A program made the translations under genes and the position numbers. The notes under the pieces are model-generated. The model ran no database searches and was not told the DNA's origin. It saw only the letters and a list, made by a program, of their open reading frames with translations. DNA of 64,000 nucleotides from Aeromonas veronii (GTDB taxonomy: Bacteria > Pseudomonadota > Gammaproteobacteria > Enterobacterales > Aeromonadaceae). Shown here one piece after another: positions 42,246-52,233 of this stretch (positions are counted from its first letter, which is position 1; each line of letters opens with the position of its first letter). The stretch lies in assembly GCF_040215105.1 (NCBI RefSeq), contig NZ_CP157875.1:3215501-3279500 (forward strand). Direction: 5' to 3'.

Positions 42246-43370
42246 CTAGCGGCCCAACTCGACCAGGATACGCTGGGCGACCCTGTCCAGCGGCAGGGAT
42301 TCACTGGCGATACCCGCCTTGGCGACCGCCTGGGGCATGCCATAAACGACGCAGGAGGCTTCGTCCTGCGCCCAGATGGTGGCCCCTTGCTCTTTCAGCA
42401 GGCGAGCCCCATCCCGACCATCGGCCCCCATGCCGGTCAGCACGATGGCCAGCACCTTGTCCCCGTAGATCTTGGCGGCGGAGGCGAAAGTGATGTCGAC
42501 ACAGGGCTTGTAGTTGACCTTGTCGTTGCCATCCAGGATGCGGATGCGCGAACCGGGGCCACGCCCCTCCAGCAGCATCTGCTTGCCACCGGGAGCCAGA
42601 TAGGCATGACCGGGTTTAAGCACGTCGCCATCTTCGGCCTCCTTGACGCCGATCTGGCACAGCCCGTTGAGGCGGGCGGCAAAGGCGGCGGTAAAGGTCG
42701 CCGGCATATGCTGGATTAACAAAATCGGATGGGGGAAATCCCCCGGCAACTTGGTCAGCACATTTTGCAGCGCCACCGGCCCACCGGTGGAGGTCCCGAT
42801 GGCCACCAGCTGGTAGCTCTTGCCACTGCGCTTGAAACTGGCGGGGGCACTTGGCGTTCGCACCGGCTCGGCGGGGCGCACGGCCGCACCAGCGGCGGTG
42901 GCACTGGCTGCGCCGCCCAGCACGGGGCGTGCCACGGGTTCGGGGGCTCTGGGCCTGGCCGCCATCAGGAAGCGCTTGCGGGCTATTTCCCTGACCCGCT
43001 GCTGCAGCAGGCTGACCGCCTCGTCCTTGTCGCGGGCGATGTCTTCAAACTTCTTGGGCAGAAAATCGAGGGCACCGGCATCCAGCGCATCCAGGGTCGC
43101 CTTGGCGCCGTCATGGGTCAGGGAGGAGAACATCAGGATGGGCGTCGGGCATTTGGCCATGATCTCGCGCACGGCGCTGATGCCATCGAGCACCGGCATC
43201 TCGATGTCCATGGTGATGACATCGGGCCGCAACTGCTGCGCCTTGTCTACCGCCTCCCGCCCGTTCTGGGCCGTGTCGATCACCGTCATCAGGGGATCCT
43301 GATTGATGATCTCGCTCACCCTGCGGCGGAAGAAACTCGAATCGTCGACCACTAATACCTTGACTGCCAT
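42246..43370 (-). CDS. cheB: Chemotaxis protein-glutamate methylesterase CheB
   Basis: 374-residue response regulator-esterase. Receiver domain (1-120, VVDDSSFF, phospho-Asp in [13 protein letters not shown]) is joined by an Ala/Pro linker to the catalytic domain with GTSTGGP (nucleophile Ser), [10 protein letters not shown] (His) and LTGMGADG (Asp). It removes methyl groups from receptors and deamidates glutamines for adaptation. ATG 43370 has only a weak ribosome site. The matching CheR is not in this window. Confidence 0.94.
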   Translation of the reverse strand: MAVKVLVVDDSSFFRRRVSEIINQDPLMTVIDTAQNGREAVDKAQQLRPDVITMDIEMPVLDGISAVREIMAKCPTPILMFSSLTHDGAKATLDALDAGALDFLPKKFEDIARDKDEAVSLLQQRVREIARKRFLMAARPRAPEPVARPVLGGAASATAAGAAVRPAEPVRTPSAPASFKRSGKSYQLVAIGTSTGGPVALQNVLTKLPGDFPHPILLIQHMPATFTAAFAARLNGLCQIGVKEAEDGDVLKPGHAYLAPGGKQMLLEGRGPGSRIRILDGNDKVNYKPCVDITFASAAKIYGDKVLAIVLTGMGADGRDGARLLKEQGATIWAQDEASCVVYGMPQAVAKAGIASESLPLDRVAQRILVELGR

Positions 43371-43402
43371 TGTGCTTTTTCTAACTCCTTGGGCCAGACC
43401 GA

Positions 43403-45604
43403 TCAGTGACGACGTGCATAGGCCTTGAGCAGGCTGGGCACATCCAGAATGAGGGCGATGCCGCCATCGCTGGTGATGGTGGCCCCCGCCATGCCCGGGG
43501 TGCCTTGCAGCAGGTTGTCCAGGGGCTTGATGACCACCTCTTCCTGGCCGATGAGGTTGTCCACCACGAAGCCCACCTGCTGGGTGCCAATCTGGACAAT
43601 GACCACGTGGCCGGTGTCCTGGCGGGCAGACTTGGCGCCACGCACCAGCCACTTGTGCAGGTAGAACAGCGGGATGGCCTTGTCGCGCACTATGATGGTG
43701 AGCTGACCGTCGACCATGTTGGCCTTCTTCAGATCCAGATGGAAAATCTCGTTCACGCAGCCAAGGGGCAGCGCAAAGGTCTGCTGACCCACTTCCACCA
43801 TCAGGGTCGGCAAGATGGCCAGGGTGAGGGGCACCTTGATCTCGAGGCGAGTGCCCTTGCCCCAGGTGGAGTCGATATGCACGGAACCATTGAGGCTGAC
43901 GATGCTGGTTTTCACCACATCCATGCCGACACCCCGGCCGGAAATATCGGAAATCTCCGATTTTGTAGAGAAACCGGGTGCAAAAATCAGGTTGTAGGCG
44001 TCGTTATCACTCATGCGCGCCGCACTGTCGGCGTCCAGCACGCCACGACTGATGGCGATGGATTTCAGCTTCTCCGGATCCATGCCGGCGCCATCGTCCT
44101 CGATGCAGAGCAGGATGTGATCTCCCTGCTGGGAAGCGCTCAGGGTGATGGTCCCCTGACGGGGCTTGCCCGCCTTCTCCCGCACATCCGGCATCTCGAC
44201 GCCGTGATCGCAGGAGTTGCGCACCAGGTGAACCAGGGGATCGGCCAGGGCCTCCACCAGGTTCTTGTCGAGATCAGTGTCCTCACCGACCATGATGAGT
44301 TCGATATCTTTCTTGAGGGTCCGGGCCAGGTCGCGCACCACCCGCGGGAAGCGGCCGAACACCTTCTTGATGGGCTGCATGCGGGTCTTCATGACTGCCC
44401 CTTGCAGGTCAGCCGTCACCACATCCAGGTTCGCCACCGCCTTGGACATCTCTTCGTCATTGCTGGCGATGCCGAGGCTCACCAGGCGGTTACGCACCAG
44501 CACCAGCTCACCCACCATGTTCATGATGACGTCCAGGGTCTTGGTATCCACCCGTACCGTGGTATCGCTCTGCACCGCACTGTTCTCGGCGGGTGCAGCG
44601 GGCTTGGCTGCAGCCGAGGCCTGGGGAGCTTTGGCCACCGGCGCTGGCGCAGGCTTGGCGGCGGGAGCCGGTTTGGCTGCCTGGGCGGGAGCTGCGGCGG
44701 GCGGTGGGGTTGTCGCTGCCGGAGCAGCCGGAGCAGCCGGAGCAGCCGGAGCAGCCGGAGCAGCCGGAGCAGCCGGAGCAGCCGGAGCAGCCGGAGCAGC
44801 CATGCTATGTTGCGGACTCTGGCCACGGCCATGCAACTCATCGAGCAGGCGCTCGAACTCGTCGTCGCCGATGAGGTCGTCCACCTCCTGCTGCACCGAT
44901 TGCAGCGGGGCGAGATCCGGCTTGCCGCCGTGCTGACCCTGGCCGTGCAGCTGGTCGAGCAGGGCTTCGAATTCGTCGTCGGTGATATCGCCTGTGTCAC
45001 TCAGCACCGGAGACGCGGAGATGGTCGGCGCCTTGCCGACACCGTGCAGTTCGTCCAGCAGGCGCTCGAACTCATCGGCGGAGATCTCGTCGATGGAGCC
45101 GCCGCCATTGACGGCGGTCGGGGCCTCAGGGGCTGCCATGACGGGTTCCGGTTCGGGCTCGGGTTCGGGTTGTGGCACAGCGGCAGCGCGGGCGGTCAGT
45201 AATTGCTCCTGGCCCTCGGGTTTGCACAGCTCGTGCAAGTCGTGCAGCAGTTCGGCGGAGGCCGGGCTGGTGGGCTCCCGGTTTTGTACCTGGGCGAACA
45301 TGACGTTGATGGCATCCAGCGCCTGCAGGATCACATCCATCAGCTCGGCGGTGACGCTTCGCTTGCCGTTGCGCAGGATATCGAAGATGTTCTCGGCGCC
45401 GTGGCAGACGTCCACCAGTTCGGTCAGGGAGAGGAAGCCGGCCCCGCCCTTGACGGTATGGAAGCCGCGGAAAATGGCATTCAACAGATTCTTGTCATCG
45501 GGTCGCTTTTCCAGGTCGACCAGTTGTTCAGACAACTGTTCCAATATTTCTGATGCTTCGACCAAAAAGTCTTGCAGTATGTCTTCATCAACTTCGAAGG
45601 CCAT
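43403..45604 (-). CDS. cheA: Chemotaxis histidine kinase CheA
   Basis: 733-residue kinase. P1 (1-135) has the phospho-accepting H49 in [15 protein letters not shown]. Between P1 and the dimerisation domain there is no clear P2; instead three copies of a [12 protein letters not shown]-type motif (residues 177-188, 210-221, 248-259) and an (AAP)9 tract (~269-297). P3 starts near 345, the ATPase domain ([31 protein letters not shown]) follows, and the last ~140 residues are CheW-like. It phosphorylates CheY and CheB. ATG 45604 follows GGAG. Confidence 0.95.
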   Translation of the reverse strand: MAFEVDEDILQDFLVEASEILEQLSEQLVDLEKRPDDKNLLNAIFRGFHTVKGGAGFLSLTELVDVCHGAENIFDILRNGKRSVTAELMDVILQALDAINVMFAQVQNREPTSPASAELLHDLHELCKPEGQEQLLTARAAAVPQPEPEPEPEPVMAAPEAPTAVNGGGSIDEISADEFERLLDELHGVGKAPTISASPVLSDTGDITDDEFEALLDQLHGQGQHGGKPDLAPLQSVQQEVDDLIGDDEFERLLDELHGRGQSPQHSMAAPAAPAAPAAPAAPAAPAAPAAPAAPAATTPPPAAAPAQAAKPAPAAKPAPAPVAKAPQASAAAKPAAPAENSAVQSDTTVRVDTKTLDVIMNMVGELVLVRNRLVSLGIASNDEEMSKAVANLDVVTADLQGAVMKTRMQPIKKVFGRFPRVVRDLARTLKKDIELIMVGEDTDLDKNLVEALADPLVHLVRNSCDHGVEMPDVREKAGKPRQGTITLSASQQGDHILLCIEDDGAGMDPEKLKSIAISRGVLDADSAARMSDNDAYNLIFAPGFSTKSEISDISGRGVGMDVVKTSIVSLNGSVHIDSTWGKGTRLEIKVPLTLAILPTLMVEVGQQTFALPLGCVNEIFHLDLKKANMVDGQLTIIVRDKAIPLFYLHKWLVRGAKSARQDTGHVVIVQIGTQQVGFVVDNLIGQEEVVIKPLDNLLQGTPGMAGATITSDGGIALILDVPSLLKAYARRH
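44721..44801. repeat. Nine-copy 9-bp tandem repeat inside cheA
   Basis: GGAGCAGCC is repeated nine times without a mismatch and encodes Ala-Ala-Pro on the minus strand. Units of nine bases keep the frame, so copy-number change would only alter linker length. Confidence 0.97.
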
Positions 45605-45615
45605 GCGTCACTCCA

Positions 45616-46356
45616 TTAAAATCCCAGGCTAGACAGCAGATCGTCCACATCATCTTGACCGTTGACCACATCGGACCGCGTCTGGGGGTTCATGATGGGG
45701 CCTTCTGCCTCGATGCCACTCACGGGCTGGCTGCGGGTGACCTGTTCACCGGCGGCCTCACCAAACATGGTCAGCATCTCTATCAATTTTGTTTCCACTT
45801 CCTGCACCAGCTTGATGACCTTGCGGATCATCTGGCCAGTCAAGTCCTGGAAATCCTGTGCCATCAGAATTTCCGTCAGCAGTTGACGTAACTTATCGGC
45901 ATCGGACTCCGAAGCCTTAATGAAATCATTCAGTTGATGGCAGAGCGCCTTGAATTGACCCAGTTCCAATTCCCGGCTCATCAAGGCATTCCAATTGGGC
46001 ATCACCAGCTGGATGTTGTCGTTGAGACGATCGGCGATCGGCAGACTGGCCTCCACCGCATCCATGGTGCGGTTGGCCGCCTTGTCCGTCATGTCGATGA
46101 CATAGCTCAGGCGCTCCCGGGCATCGGGGATCTCGTGGGTGGCGAGATCCGGGATCCGGGGATCCAGGCGAAAGTCCTGCAAAGAGTTGTGCAACTGGCG
46201 GGTCAGCTGCCCTACCTTGTCAAACAGGGTCGCCGCATTGGGGGCACACACATCGGCGAGAATGGTATCGGCCTGTTCAAACTCCTCGCGCTCCAGATGG
46301 GCAACCAGCATCCTTGCCTGCTCGAGCGAGATCATGGCACTCGTTTTGGCCTTCAT
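45616..46356 (-). CDS. cheZ: CheY phosphatase CheZ
   Basis: 246-residue dimeric four-helix protein that dephosphorylates CheY-P. The catalytic region is ILMAQDFQDLTGQMIRKV (Asp and Gln), and the C-terminal DDLLSSLGF is the CheY-binding peptide. ATG 46356 has AAGGAG eight bases upstream; a GTG three codons earlier lies too close to that site. Follows cheY by 12 bases. Confidence 0.95.
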   Translation of the reverse strand: MKAKTSAMISLEQARMLVAHLEREEFEQADTILADVCAPNAATLFDKVGQLTRQLHNSLQDFRLDPRIPDLATHEIPDARERLSYVIDMTDKAANRTMDAVEASLPIADRLNDNIQLVMPNWNALMSRELELGQFKALCHQLNDFIKASESDADKLRQLLTEILMAQDFQDLTGQMIRKVIKLVQEVETKLIEMLTMFGEAAGEQVTRSQPVSGIEAEGPIMNPQTRSDVVNGQDDVDDLLSSLGF

Positions 46357-46368
46357 CCCTGCCACTCC

Positions 46369-46752
46369 TTAGCCGATTCGTTCGAAGATTTTGTCGAGCT
46401 TCTCTTTGAGGGTGGCGGCAGTGAACGGCTTGACGATGTAGCCATTGACCCCGGCCTGAGCGGCTTCGATGATCTGCTCGCGCTTGGCTTCGGCAGTGAC
46501 CATCAGGACCGGCAGGTGCTTGAGTTTGTCATCCAGGCGAATGGCCTTGAGCAGGTCGATGCCCTGCATGCCCGGCATGTTCCAATCGGTGACCACAAAC
46601 TGGTAGTCGCCATTCTTGAGCATCGGCAGCGCCGTGTTGCCGTCGTCTGCTTCGTGGGTGTTGTTGTATCCCAGGTCACGCAGCAAGTTCTTGATAATCC
46701 GGCGCATCGTTGAAAAATCATCGACGATGAGGATTTTCATGTTCTTGTCCAA
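46369..46752 (-). CDS. cheY: Chemotaxis response regulator CheY
   Basis: 127-residue receiver protein that binds FliM and reverses rotation. [13 protein letters not shown] holds the acidic pocket, [13 protein letters not shown] the phospho-Asp, MVTAEAKRE the Thr and [11 protein letters not shown] the Lys. The start is TTG 46752: AGGAGG ends five bases upstream, whereas the ATG four codons in is 17 bases away. Close to Vibrio polar CheY. Confidence 0.95.
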   Translation of the reverse strand: MDKNMKILIVDDFSTMRRIIKNLLRDLGYNNTHEADDGNTALPMLKNGDYQFVVTDWNMPGMQGIDLLKAIRLDDKLKHLPVLMVTAEAKREQIIEAAQAGVNGYIVKPFTAATLKEKLDKIFERIG

Positions 46753-46863
46753 AATTCCCTCCTAATTAGCCGTCAGGACGGCTCACTTACATGATGCTGA
46801 ACGTAGCGTTAATGGTGCGGATTATGCCTTAGAGTTGGGTCTCAGTGTAGCCAGTACAACCAC

Positions 46864-47580
46864 TTATAAATTCCAATCTCGCAGGCGCGCCCGCAATCTG
46901 TGCATGGCCTGACTGTGGATCTGGCTCACGCGAGACTCGCTCACGCTCAATACTTCACCGATCTCACGCAAGTTCAATTCTTCGTCGTAATACAGCGAAA
47001 GCACCAGGGCTTCCCGCTCGGGCAAGCGGGCGATGTGCTCCGCCAGGGCCCCCTGGAAGCGCTCGGCCGCCAAATCGTCGTAACCGCCGTGACTGATGTC
47101 ATCGGGATGGCCTATCACATCCTCGCTGACCCCCAGATCCTCGATGCCGATGATCTTGCCGCAGGAGACATCCTGCAGCATGGCGTGGTAATCACCGAGG
47201 GAGACTCCCATCTGGGAGGCCACTTCCGTATCCCTGGCATCACGGCCGTGGGCCTGTTCCACGTTTTCGATGGCCTCGGCGATGGCGCGACTGTTGCGAT
47301 GCACCGAACGGGGCACCCAGTCGCCACGGCGGATCTCGTCGAGCATGGCACCGCGGATGCGGATGCCGGCGTAGGTCTCAAAGCTGGCGCCCTTGCTGCC
47401 GTCAAAGTTTCGGGAAGCTTCGAGCAGCCCAATCATACCTGCCTGGATCAGGTCATCCAGCAAGACACTGCTTGGCAGGCGAGCCAATAGATGCTGGGCA
47501 ATCCGTTTCACCAGCGGAGCGTGACGCTCCACCAGCACGTAGGAATCCTGATGACGCAAGTATGCTTGGGCTTTATTCAC
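46864..47580 (-). CDS. fliA: Flagellar sigma factor sigma-28
   Basis: 238-residue sigma factor for late flagellar and chemotaxis genes. Region 2 (LIQAGMIGLLEASRNFDGSKGASFETYAGIRIRG) and region 4 (LREIGEVLSVSESRVSQIHSQAMHRLR) are both intact. GTG 47580 follows AGGAAGAG and overlaps the flhG stop by eight bases. A 111-base gap to cheY contains a small hairpin AGCCGTC/GACGGCT but no clear sigma-28 promoter. Confidence 0.96.
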   Translation of the reverse strand: MNKAQAYLRHQDSYVLVERHAPLVKRIAQHLLARLPSSVLLDDLIQAGMIGLLEASRNFDGSKGASFETYAGIRIRGAMLDEIRRGDWVPRSVHRNSRAIAEAIENVEQAHGRDARDTEVASQMGVSLGDYHAMLQDVSCGKIIGIEDLGVSEDVIGHPDDISHGGYDDLAAERFQGALAEHIARLPEREALVLSLYYDEELNLREIGEVLSVSESRVSQIHSQAMHRLRARLRDWNL

Positions 47581-48457
47581 GGGACTCTTCCTGTGCTATG
47601 ACCGGCTTTTGCAATAAATTCTCGAGGAAAAACTCGAGGTGACCACCTGGCTGGTTCGGAATGGGCCAGCTCGCCGCCTTGTTGGCCAGGGCGCGAAACG
47701 CCAGGGCTGCCGGCGACTTGGGGAAGGCCTCAACGATCAGCTTCTGCTTGCGCACGGCGGCTCGCAGGTTGGTGTCGTAAGGCACGCAGGCCACCAGCTC
47801 CAGAGAGGTGTCGAGGAAGCGATCGGTGACCCGGGTCAGCTTGGCGTAGAGTTCCTGCCCTTCGCGCAGGGAACGCACCATGTTCGCCACCACCTTGAAG
47901 CGGAACACCCCGTGATCCTTGGAGAGGATCTTGATGAGCGCATAGGCATCGGTGATGGAAGTGGGCTCGTCGCACACCACCACCATGATGTCCTGGGCGG
48001 CGCGGGTGAAGCTCAGCACCATGTCGGAGATCCCCGCCGCCGTGTCCACCAGCAGCACGTCCACCTGGGTCTTCATCTCCCCGAAGGCGCGGATGAGCTC
48101 GGCGTGTTGTACCGGGGAGAGCTCCACCATGGACTGGGTGCCCGAGGTCGCTGGCACTATCATCATGCCGTAGGGCCCCTCGACGATGATGTCGTCGATG
48201 GTGCACTCGCCGGCCAGCACGTGGGAGAGGTTGCGATGCACCCGCAGCCCCAGCATGACGTCGACGTTGGCCAGACCCAGGTCGGCATCCAGCACCATCA
48301 CCCGCTTGCCCTGGGCGGCCATGGCTCCCGCCACGTTCAGGGTGACGTTGGTCTTGCCCACGCCCCCCTTGCCTCCGGACACGGCGATCACTTTCACTCT
48401 ATTGTTTTGACGCATTTTGCGCAGACCACTCGCCTGATCCATATACATGTTACTCAT
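47573..48457 (-). CDS. flhG: Flagellar number regulator FlhG (FleN)
   Basis: 294-residue MinD-like ATPase that limits the number of polar flagella and restrains FlhF. Walker A is SGGKGGVGKTNV, then LDADLGLANVDVMLGL and LLVDTAAGISD. The leading segment DQASGLRKMRQ is the FlhF-activating motif (conserved DQAxxLR). ATG 48457 overlaps the flhF stop by eight bases with GGAG four bases upstream. Confidence 0.94.
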   Translation of the reverse strand: MSNMYMDQASGLRKMRQNNRVKVIAVSGGKGGVGKTNVTLNVAGAMAAQGKRVMVLDADLGLANVDVMLGLRVHRNLSHVLAGECTIDDIIVEGPYGMMIVPATSGTQSMVELSPVQHAELIRAFGEMKTQVDVLLVDTAAGISDMVLSFTRAAQDIMVVVCDEPTSITDAYALIKILSKDHGVFRFKVVANMVRSLREGQELYAKLTRVTDRFLDTSLELVACVPYDTNLRAAVRKQKLIVEAFPKSPAALAFRALANKAASWPIPNQPGGHLEFFLENLLQKPVIAQEESRE

Positions 48458-49871
48458 AAAACTCCGAATCCTCGGTCTCGCCAAAGCCCGCCCCCCAGAA
48501 ATAGGGGTCTTCCGCTTCTCGCTCCAGCGAACCCATGGCGGCGCCGACCAGCAGCGCCGCATTGGCAACTTGAATGTCTTCCGGCACCCGTTGTCCATCG
48601 GTGATGTAGCTGATGGGCAGGGCATTTTGAATGCAGACGTTGATCACTTCCCCCAGATTCAGGCTCTCGTCGAGCTTGGTCAGGATGCAGCCGGACAGGG
48701 GAATGCGCCGGAAGTGATCCACCGCCTCCTGCATCACCCGGCGCTGGGAGGTGGCCGACATGACCAGATAGCTGCGAATCCGCATCTTGGCATTCTTGAC
48801 CAGGGTATCGAGCTGCTCGGTCAGACGGACATCCCGCTGCCCCACCCCGGCGGTATCGATGAGCACCAGCCGGCGGTTGCGGAACTGGTAGAGCGCATTG
48901 GCCAGCTCTTCGGCATCCCGCACCTGGCGCACCGGGCAACCCATGATTCGACCATAGGTCTGCAACTGCTCGTGGGCCCCGATCCGGTAGTTGTCCGTGG
49001 TGATGAGTGCCACCTGCTCGGCACCGTACTTCATGGCGAAGCGGGCCGCCAGCTTGGCGATGGTGGTGGTCTTGCCGACCCCGGTCGGGCCGAGCAGGGC
49101 CACCGCGCCGCCCTGGCGCAAGATGTCATCTTCGCTGATCTTGAGCTGGGCCGTCAGTACCTCGGCCAGCTGGGCCATGGCCTGATGGATGGGCATGTCT
49201 TCCGGGATCAGACCCGCCAGCTGATCGGAGAAGGCGTCATCGAAGCCCATCTTCTTGAGCTCCTTGATGAGCAGGGCCCGCATCGGCTCGCGGCGCTCCA
49301 CCTCCTGCCACATCAGACCGGAGATCTGGTGCTCCAGCAGCTTGCGGATGCTGGCCATCTCCTTGCGCATCCCTTCCATCTCCTGATCCCGCTGGGGAGC
49401 CTGAGCCGGGCGGGACGGGGAAGTGGGACGGGGCCTGGGCTTGGCAGGCTCGGGGGCTGCCCCCCACTGGCCCTGTTCCGCCAGGGTCTTGGGGGCGGCA
49501 GTGGCCGACACCAGACCGGCAGACTGATTGCTGTTGCCCCTCTCCCCTGCCGGATTGGCGGGGTTGAGCTTCTGCTGGCGCGCCAGCAGGGCGGCCAGGG
49601 TATCGGCATAATATTCGTTCTGCTCCTTGGGAGCCTGGCGCGTCATCTGCTTGCCCGCAGACGAGATATTGACGCTCTCATCGTTCAACTGACGGCGAAC
49701 CGGCGCATCCTTGGGTCCGGGCACCTGGGACTGGTAGTCGACGGCTGCGACTATCTCCACCCCACCGGTGACCTTCTTGTTGGACATGATGACAGCATCC
49801 GGCCCGAGAGTCTCCTTGACCTCGGCCAGCGCAGTACGCATGTCTTTGGCAAAAAACCGCTTAATCTTCAC
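48450..49871 (-). CDS. flhF: Flagellar placement GTPase FlhF
   Basis: 473-residue SRP-type GTPase that positions the flagellum at the pole. N-terminal basic region (about 1-90), Pro-rich linker (about 110-165), then the NG domain (about 170-450) with GPTGVGKTTTIAKLA, DNYRIGAHEQL, LIDTAGVGQRD, TKLDE. Start GTG 49871 with GGAG seven bases upstream. Overlaps flhG by eight bases. Confidence 0.95.
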   Translation of the reverse strand: MKIKRFFAKDMRTALAEVKETLGPDAVIMSNKKVTGGVEIVAAVDYQSQVPGPKDAPVRRQLNDESVNISSAGKQMTRQAPKEQNEYYADTLAALLARQQKLNPANPAGERGNSNQSAGLVSATAAPKTLAEQGQWGAAPEPAKPRPRPTSPSRPAQAPQRDQEMEGMRKEMASIRKLLEHQISGLMWQEVERREPMRALLIKELKKMGFDDAFSDQLAGLIPEDMPIHQAMAQLAEVLTAQLKISEDDILRQGGAVALLGPTGVGKTTTIAKLAARFAMKYGAEQVALITTDNYRIGAHEQLQTYGRIMGCPVRQVRDAEELANALYQFRNRRLVLIDTAGVGQRDVRLTEQLDTLVKNAKMRIRSYLVMSATSQRRVMQEAVDHFRRIPLSGCILTKLDESLNLGEVINVCIQNALPISYITDGQRVPEDIQVANAALLVGAAMGSLEREAEDPYFWGAGFGETEDSEFYE

Positions 49872-49887
49872 CCGTCATCTCCGCTAA

Positions 49888-51990
49888 CTAGCCTTGTCCT
49901 ACCGCACTGACGATGCGGATCTGCTTGTCGTCAGGCACTTCCTGATAGGACAGCACGCGTAATCCAGGAATGGCATTCTTGACAAACTTCGCCAGGGTAT
50001 TGCGCAGTATCCCCGATGTCAGAAGCACGGCCGGTTGGCCTTCCAGTTCTTGTCGTTGAGTGGCTTCCACCAGGGAGCGCTGCATCCGCTCCGCCAGTCC
50101 CGGCTCTATGCCGGCGCCATCTCCCCCACCTGCTTGCAGGGATTGATGCAATATACGTTCCAATTCTGGCGACAGGGTGATCACCGGCAGCTCCGGTTCG
50201 GGGCCTGCGATCTCCTGCACGATGAGTCTGCGCAGGGCGATACGACAGGCGGCTGTCAGCACTTCCGGATCCGGGCTGCGGGGCGCATATTCCACGAGGG
50301 TCTGCAGGATAGTGCGCATATCGCGAATTGGCACGCCTTCATTGAGGAGATTTTGCAGCACCTTGACCAGATTGCCCATGCTGATCACCTCGGGAACCAG
50401 ACCTTCCACCAGCTTGCTCTGGTGCTTCCCTATCATATCCAGCAGTTGTTGCACTTCGTCATGACCCAACAGCAGCGCCGCATGGTTGGAGAGGATCTGG
50501 CTCATGTGGGTGGCGACCACGGTGGCGGCATCCACCACCGTATAGCCCAGGGTCTGGGCCTGGGAGACCTGCTCCTTGGCGACCCAGACCGCCTCCAGCC
50601 CGAAGGCGGGGTCCTGGGTGGCGATACCCTGGATCTGGCCAAACACCTGGCCCGGATTGATGGCCATCTCCTTGTCGTGATAGACGGTGGCCTCCCCTGT
50701 GCTCACCCCCATCAGGGTGATGCGGTACTGGTTCGGCGCGAGATCCAGGTTGTCCCGGATATGCACGGCAGGCACCAGGAAGCCGAACTCCTGGGAGAGC
50801 TTCTTGCGCACCCCCTTGATCCGGTTGAGCAGTTCTCCGCCCTGGCTCTTGTCCACCAGCGGAATAAGCTGGTAACCCACCTCGAGACCGATGACATCCA
50901 CCGGCATGACGTCATCCCAGCTCAGATCCTTCTGCTCATGAGGCTGATCGGCCGCCTGCGGCAACAACTCGCCACTGGCCGCCTTGGCGGCCCGCAGCTT
51001 GTCACGGCGCAGCAGCCACCAGGCGCCGACCGCGGCGATGGCACCGAGGCTCAGGAACGCCAGGTGCGGCATGCCGGGCACTATGCCCATCAACAGCAGG
51101 ATGCCGGCGGAGATCACCAGCGCCTTGGGGTTTTCGAACAACTGGCCGAGCACCGCCGTGCCCATGTCCTGATCCGTGTTCTGGCGGGTCACAATGATGG
51201 CGGCGGCGATGGAGAGCAGCAGCGAGGGGATCTGGGCCACCAGGCCGTCACCGATGGCGAGCAGGGTGTAGACCTGGGCCGCCTCGCTGAAGGTGAGCTG
51301 GTGCTGCATCATGCCGATGATGAAACCACCGATGATGTTGATGAAGAGGATCATGATGCCGGCGATGGCATCCCCCTTCACGAATTTGGAGGCACCGTCC
51401 ATGGAACCGTAAAAGTCCGCTTCCTGGGTCACGTCCTGGCGGCGCTTCTTGGCCTCTTCCTGATTGATGAGGCCGGCGTTGAGATCCGCATCGATGGCCA
51501 TCTGCTTGCCGGGCATGGCATCCAGGGTGAAGCGGGCGCTCACCTCGGAGATCCGGCCCGCACCCTTGGTGACCACCACGAAGTTGATGATCACCAGGAT
51601 CATGAAGACGATGATGCCGACCGCATAGTTGCCGCCGATCACCACGTTGCCGAAGGCCTCGATCACGTGGCCGGCAGCCGCGCTGCCGTTGTGGCCTTCC
51701 AGCAGCACCACCCGGGTGGAGGCCACGTTGAGGGCCAGACGCAGCAGGGTCGCAATCAGCAGGACGGTGGGGAAGGCGGCAAATTCCAGGGGACGGCGAG
51801 TGTAGACGGCCACCAGCAGCACCACGATGGAGAGGGCGATGTTGAAGGAGAACAGGATATCCAGCATCAGGGGCGGAATGGGCAGCACCACCATGCCGAG
51901 GGAGGCGAGCACCAGCAGCGGGGTCCCTACCCCCTTGCCAAGCAACCACCTGTACTCTTTTAAACGGCCCAATCCTGCCTTGAATCCCAT
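49888..51990 (-). CDS. flhA: Flagellar export gate protein FlhA
   Basis: 700-residue export gate subunit with eight N-terminal helices (to about 335), the conserved cytosolic loop GRISEVSARFTLDAMPGKQMAIDADLNAG, and a large cytosolic domain to the C terminus that docks substrate-chaperone complexes. Complete length. A 243-base gap separates it from flhB; that gap carries a copy of the flhB 3' end. Confidence 0.96.
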   Translation of the reverse strand: MGFKAGLGRLKEYRWLLGKGVGTPLLVLASLGMVVLPIPPLMLDILFSFNIALSIVVLLVAVYTRRPLEFAAFPTVLLIATLLRLALNVASTRVVLLEGHNGSAAAGHVIEAFGNVVIGGNYAVGIIVFMILVIINFVVVTKGAGRISEVSARFTLDAMPGKQMAIDADLNAGLINQEEAKKRRQDVTQEADFYGSMDGASKFVKGDAIAGIMILFINIIGGFIIGMMQHQLTFSEAAQVYTLLAIGDGLVAQIPSLLLSIAAAIIVTRQNTDQDMGTAVLGQLFENPKALVISAGILLLMGIVPGMPHLAFLSLGAIAAVGAWWLLRRDKLRAAKAASGELLPQAADQPHEQKDLSWDDVMPVDVIGLEVGYQLIPLVDKSQGGELLNRIKGVRKKLSQEFGFLVPAVHIRDNLDLAPNQYRITLMGVSTGEATVYHDKEMAINPGQVFGQIQGIATQDPAFGLEAVWVAKEQVSQAQTLGYTVVDAATVVATHMSQILSNHAALLLGHDEVQQLLDMIGKHQSKLVEGLVPEVISMGNLVKVLQNLLNEGVPIRDMRTILQTLVEYAPRSPDPEVLTAACRIALRRLIVQEIAGPEPELPVITLSPELERILHQSLQAGGGDGAGIEPGLAERMQRSLVEATQRQELEGQPAVLLTSGILRNTLAKFVKNAIPGLRVLSYQEVPDDKQIRIVSAVGQG

Positions 51991-52133
51991 CGCTGTTCTC
52001 GGTTATCGACTGCCAGTTTCCGGATTAAAGCAAACATCAAGCCAACAATTCAAACTGTTGATATGAAAGGATTTTGTTTTGACGCTGTCAGAAGTTCGAC
52101 GTTGGTGAATCTTTCATCACCGACATAACGCAA

Positions 52134-52232
52134 ACGGGATCGGCAGCTCCATGGTGATGGGGTCGGTCGGCGACCACGGCGGAACGTCTTGAGCGGAGAG
52201 ACGTAGGCTAGCACTTAGCCCATGGTGGCAAG
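52134..52232 (-). repeat. Diverged copy of flhB 3' end
   Basis: The gap downstream of flhB repeats 52251-52355 (last codons of flhB). Matching blocks include CCGATCCCG, GTGGTCGCCGACCGACCCC and TTCCGCC, with a six-base deletion and scattered changes, about 80% by eye. In-frame stop codons make it non-coding. It abuts the flhB stop. Confidence 0.85.
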
Positions 52233-52233
52233 G

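Noticed and set aside
44721-44801. Tandem repeat that could be taken for a CRISPR array
   Set aside because: Units are nine bases with no spacers and lie in frame within cheA.
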